Source of the DNA: Candidatus Zixiibacteriota bacterium
Lineage (GTDB): Bacteria; Zixibacteria; MSB-5A5; CAIYYT01
Direction: 5' to 3'
DNA length: 6,523 nt
Assembly (NCBI GenBank): GCA_026397575.1
Contig: JAPLUP010000629.1
Span: forward strand, 1 to 6,523
Made by a program: the position numbers and the translations under genes. The notes under the pieces are model-generated. The model was not told where the DNA came from. It saw only the letters and a list, made by a program, of their open reading frames with translations, and did not search any database. Position 1 is the first letter of the stretch, and each line of letters starts with the position of its first letter. Below are positions 5,042 through 6,523 of the stretch, one piece after another.

Positions 5042-5772
5042 AAATCTGCGGAGTTATACCGGTGCGCCTCGGTTCCAGCCGTTTTCCCGGCAAAGGTCTC
5101 GCCAAACTGGAGGGCAAGGAACTGATCCTGCACACGCTTGATGGCGCACGTCAGTACTCCGATTTCCAAAGACTGATTGTCGCCACCGATGACCGCACAA
5201 TCAAGGAGCTGGTCACCGCTCATGGCGGCGAAGTTTTCTACTCGGAAAAGCCGTTTCGTAACGGTTCGGAACGCTGCGCGGCAGCCGTCGCCAACATTGA
5301 CTGTGATATCTGCGTCAATATTCAGGGAGATGAAGTTTTTATTAATAGCGTCATCATAGGCCGAACCGTGCGGATGCTGGAGTGGAATTCAGAGCTGCCG
5401 GTGGCAACGGCGGTATTTTCGATTGCCGATCCGAATGAACTTACCGACCATAATTTAGTTAAGGTGGTGCTTGATGAGAACGATCGGGCGATCAGATTTT
5501 CTCGGCAGCCGATAACTACTGATAGTGGGACTGCCCTGGTCAATTATGGCCACGTCGGCATCTACGCTTACAGGAAAGATTTTCTGATGATGTATGCCAT
5601 GTTATCACCGACCGCAGGCGAAATCGCCGAATCGCTGGAGCAATTGCGCATACTTGAATCGGGGTTTCCGATCGGTGCCGCACGTCTCGACGCGCCGGTA
5701 GTGTCGATCAATACCCCCGAGGATTTGTTGGCTGCGAGCAAGATACTCTCGCAAGAGAGAGGAGTCAGATAG
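5038..5772 (+). CDS. kdsB: 3-deoxy-manno-octulosonate (KDO) cytidylyltransferase
   Basis: KdsB transfers CMP from CTP to KDO in the cytoplasm, giving CMP-KDO for lipid A core assembly. The 244-residue length fits the family. Visible motifs are the nucleotide-binding start ICGVIPVRLGSSRFPGKGLA (3-22), IVATDD (47-52), NIQGDE (94-99, metal-binding Asp near 98), VKVVLDENDRAIRFSR (141-156), YGHVGIYAY (170-178) and AESLEQLRILESG (197-209). Two oddities stand out. The usual 'IPxxR' segment after FSR is shortened and lacks that Arg, and the C-terminal 'DTPEDL' motif reads NTPEDL (N225), replacing an Asp that I recall as a Mg ligand in the E. coli enzyme. A related sugar such as 8-amino-KDO is therefore possible. 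The start is TTG 5038; no in-frame ATG lies upstream close by, and the family's N-terminus begins exactly here. pyrG follows with no gap. Confidence 0.88.
   Translation: MKICGVIPVRLGSSRFPGKGLAKLEGKELILHTLDGARQYSDFQRLIVATDDRTIKELVTAHGGEVFYSEKPFRNGSERCAAAVANIDCDICVNIQGDEVFINSVIIGRTVRMLEWNSELPVATAVFSIADPNELTDHNLVKVVLDENDRAIRFSRQPITTDSGTALVNYGHVGIYAYRKDFLMMYAMLSPTAGEIAESLEQLRILESGFPIGAARLDAPVVSINTPEDLLAASKILSQERGVR

Positions 5773-6523
<751 letters not shown>

Overview
The window looks like a chromosomal segment from an uncultured or poorly characterised Gram-negative bacterium of the FCB assemblage. Candidate phylum Zixibacteria is my best guess. The guess rests on a secreted cohesin-like protein ending in a dockerin pair of the 'GDVD...IADVVY.(V/I)NYIF..GP' style, a secreted PDZ protein, a PspC/LiaF-like envelope pair, and a KDO gene (kdsB), which implies a lipopolysaccharide-bearing outer membrane. 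Base composition is close to balanced, codon usage looks even across the genes, and most starts have good GGAGG-type Shine-Dalgarno sites. The taxonomic call is inference from protein style only.

Layout. 16-378 (minus): small secreted PDZ-domain protein. 379-742: divergent intergenic region with candidate promoters. 743-1591 (plus): secreted cohesin-like/dockerin protein. 1592-1886: convergent intergenic region with several hairpins, the best of which is a terminator for the minus-strand unit. 1887-2789 and 2770-3225 (both minus): a two-gene overlapping operon, a PspC-domain protein followed by a LiaF/toastrack-type membrane protein. 3226-3643: divergent intergenic region occupied largely by a ~225 bp imperfect palindromic repeat element with TGTTGAAAA ends. 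3644-4702 (plus): a membrane-anchored protein with an NHL-like beta-propeller. 4703-5037: leader region with two candidate promoters, a perfect 9-bp inverted repeat and a mini-ORF. 5038-5772 (plus): kdsB-like CMP-KDO synthetase with a TTG start. 5773 to the window end (plus): pyrG, CTP synthase, cut off after 250 codons.

How the genes fit together. The best-defined unit is kdsB-pyrG. PyrG makes CTP and KdsB spends it activating KDO for lipopolysaccharide, and the two reading frames abut (TAG immediately followed by ATG). The PspC/LiaF-like pair is a membrane envelope-stress style module without a kinase or response regulator in the window. The PDZ, dockerin and propeller proteins all act outside the cytoplasm, so the segment is mostly envelope biology.

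I do not see a clear, previously undescribed multi-gene system, and there is no CRISPR, toxin-antitoxin, phage or defence gene cluster. The observations most worth a second look are the composite palindrome between two divergent genes, the KdsB variant with Asn in place of the usual Asp in the C-terminal 'DTPEDL' motif, and the mini-ORF whose stop overlaps the TTG start of kdsB.
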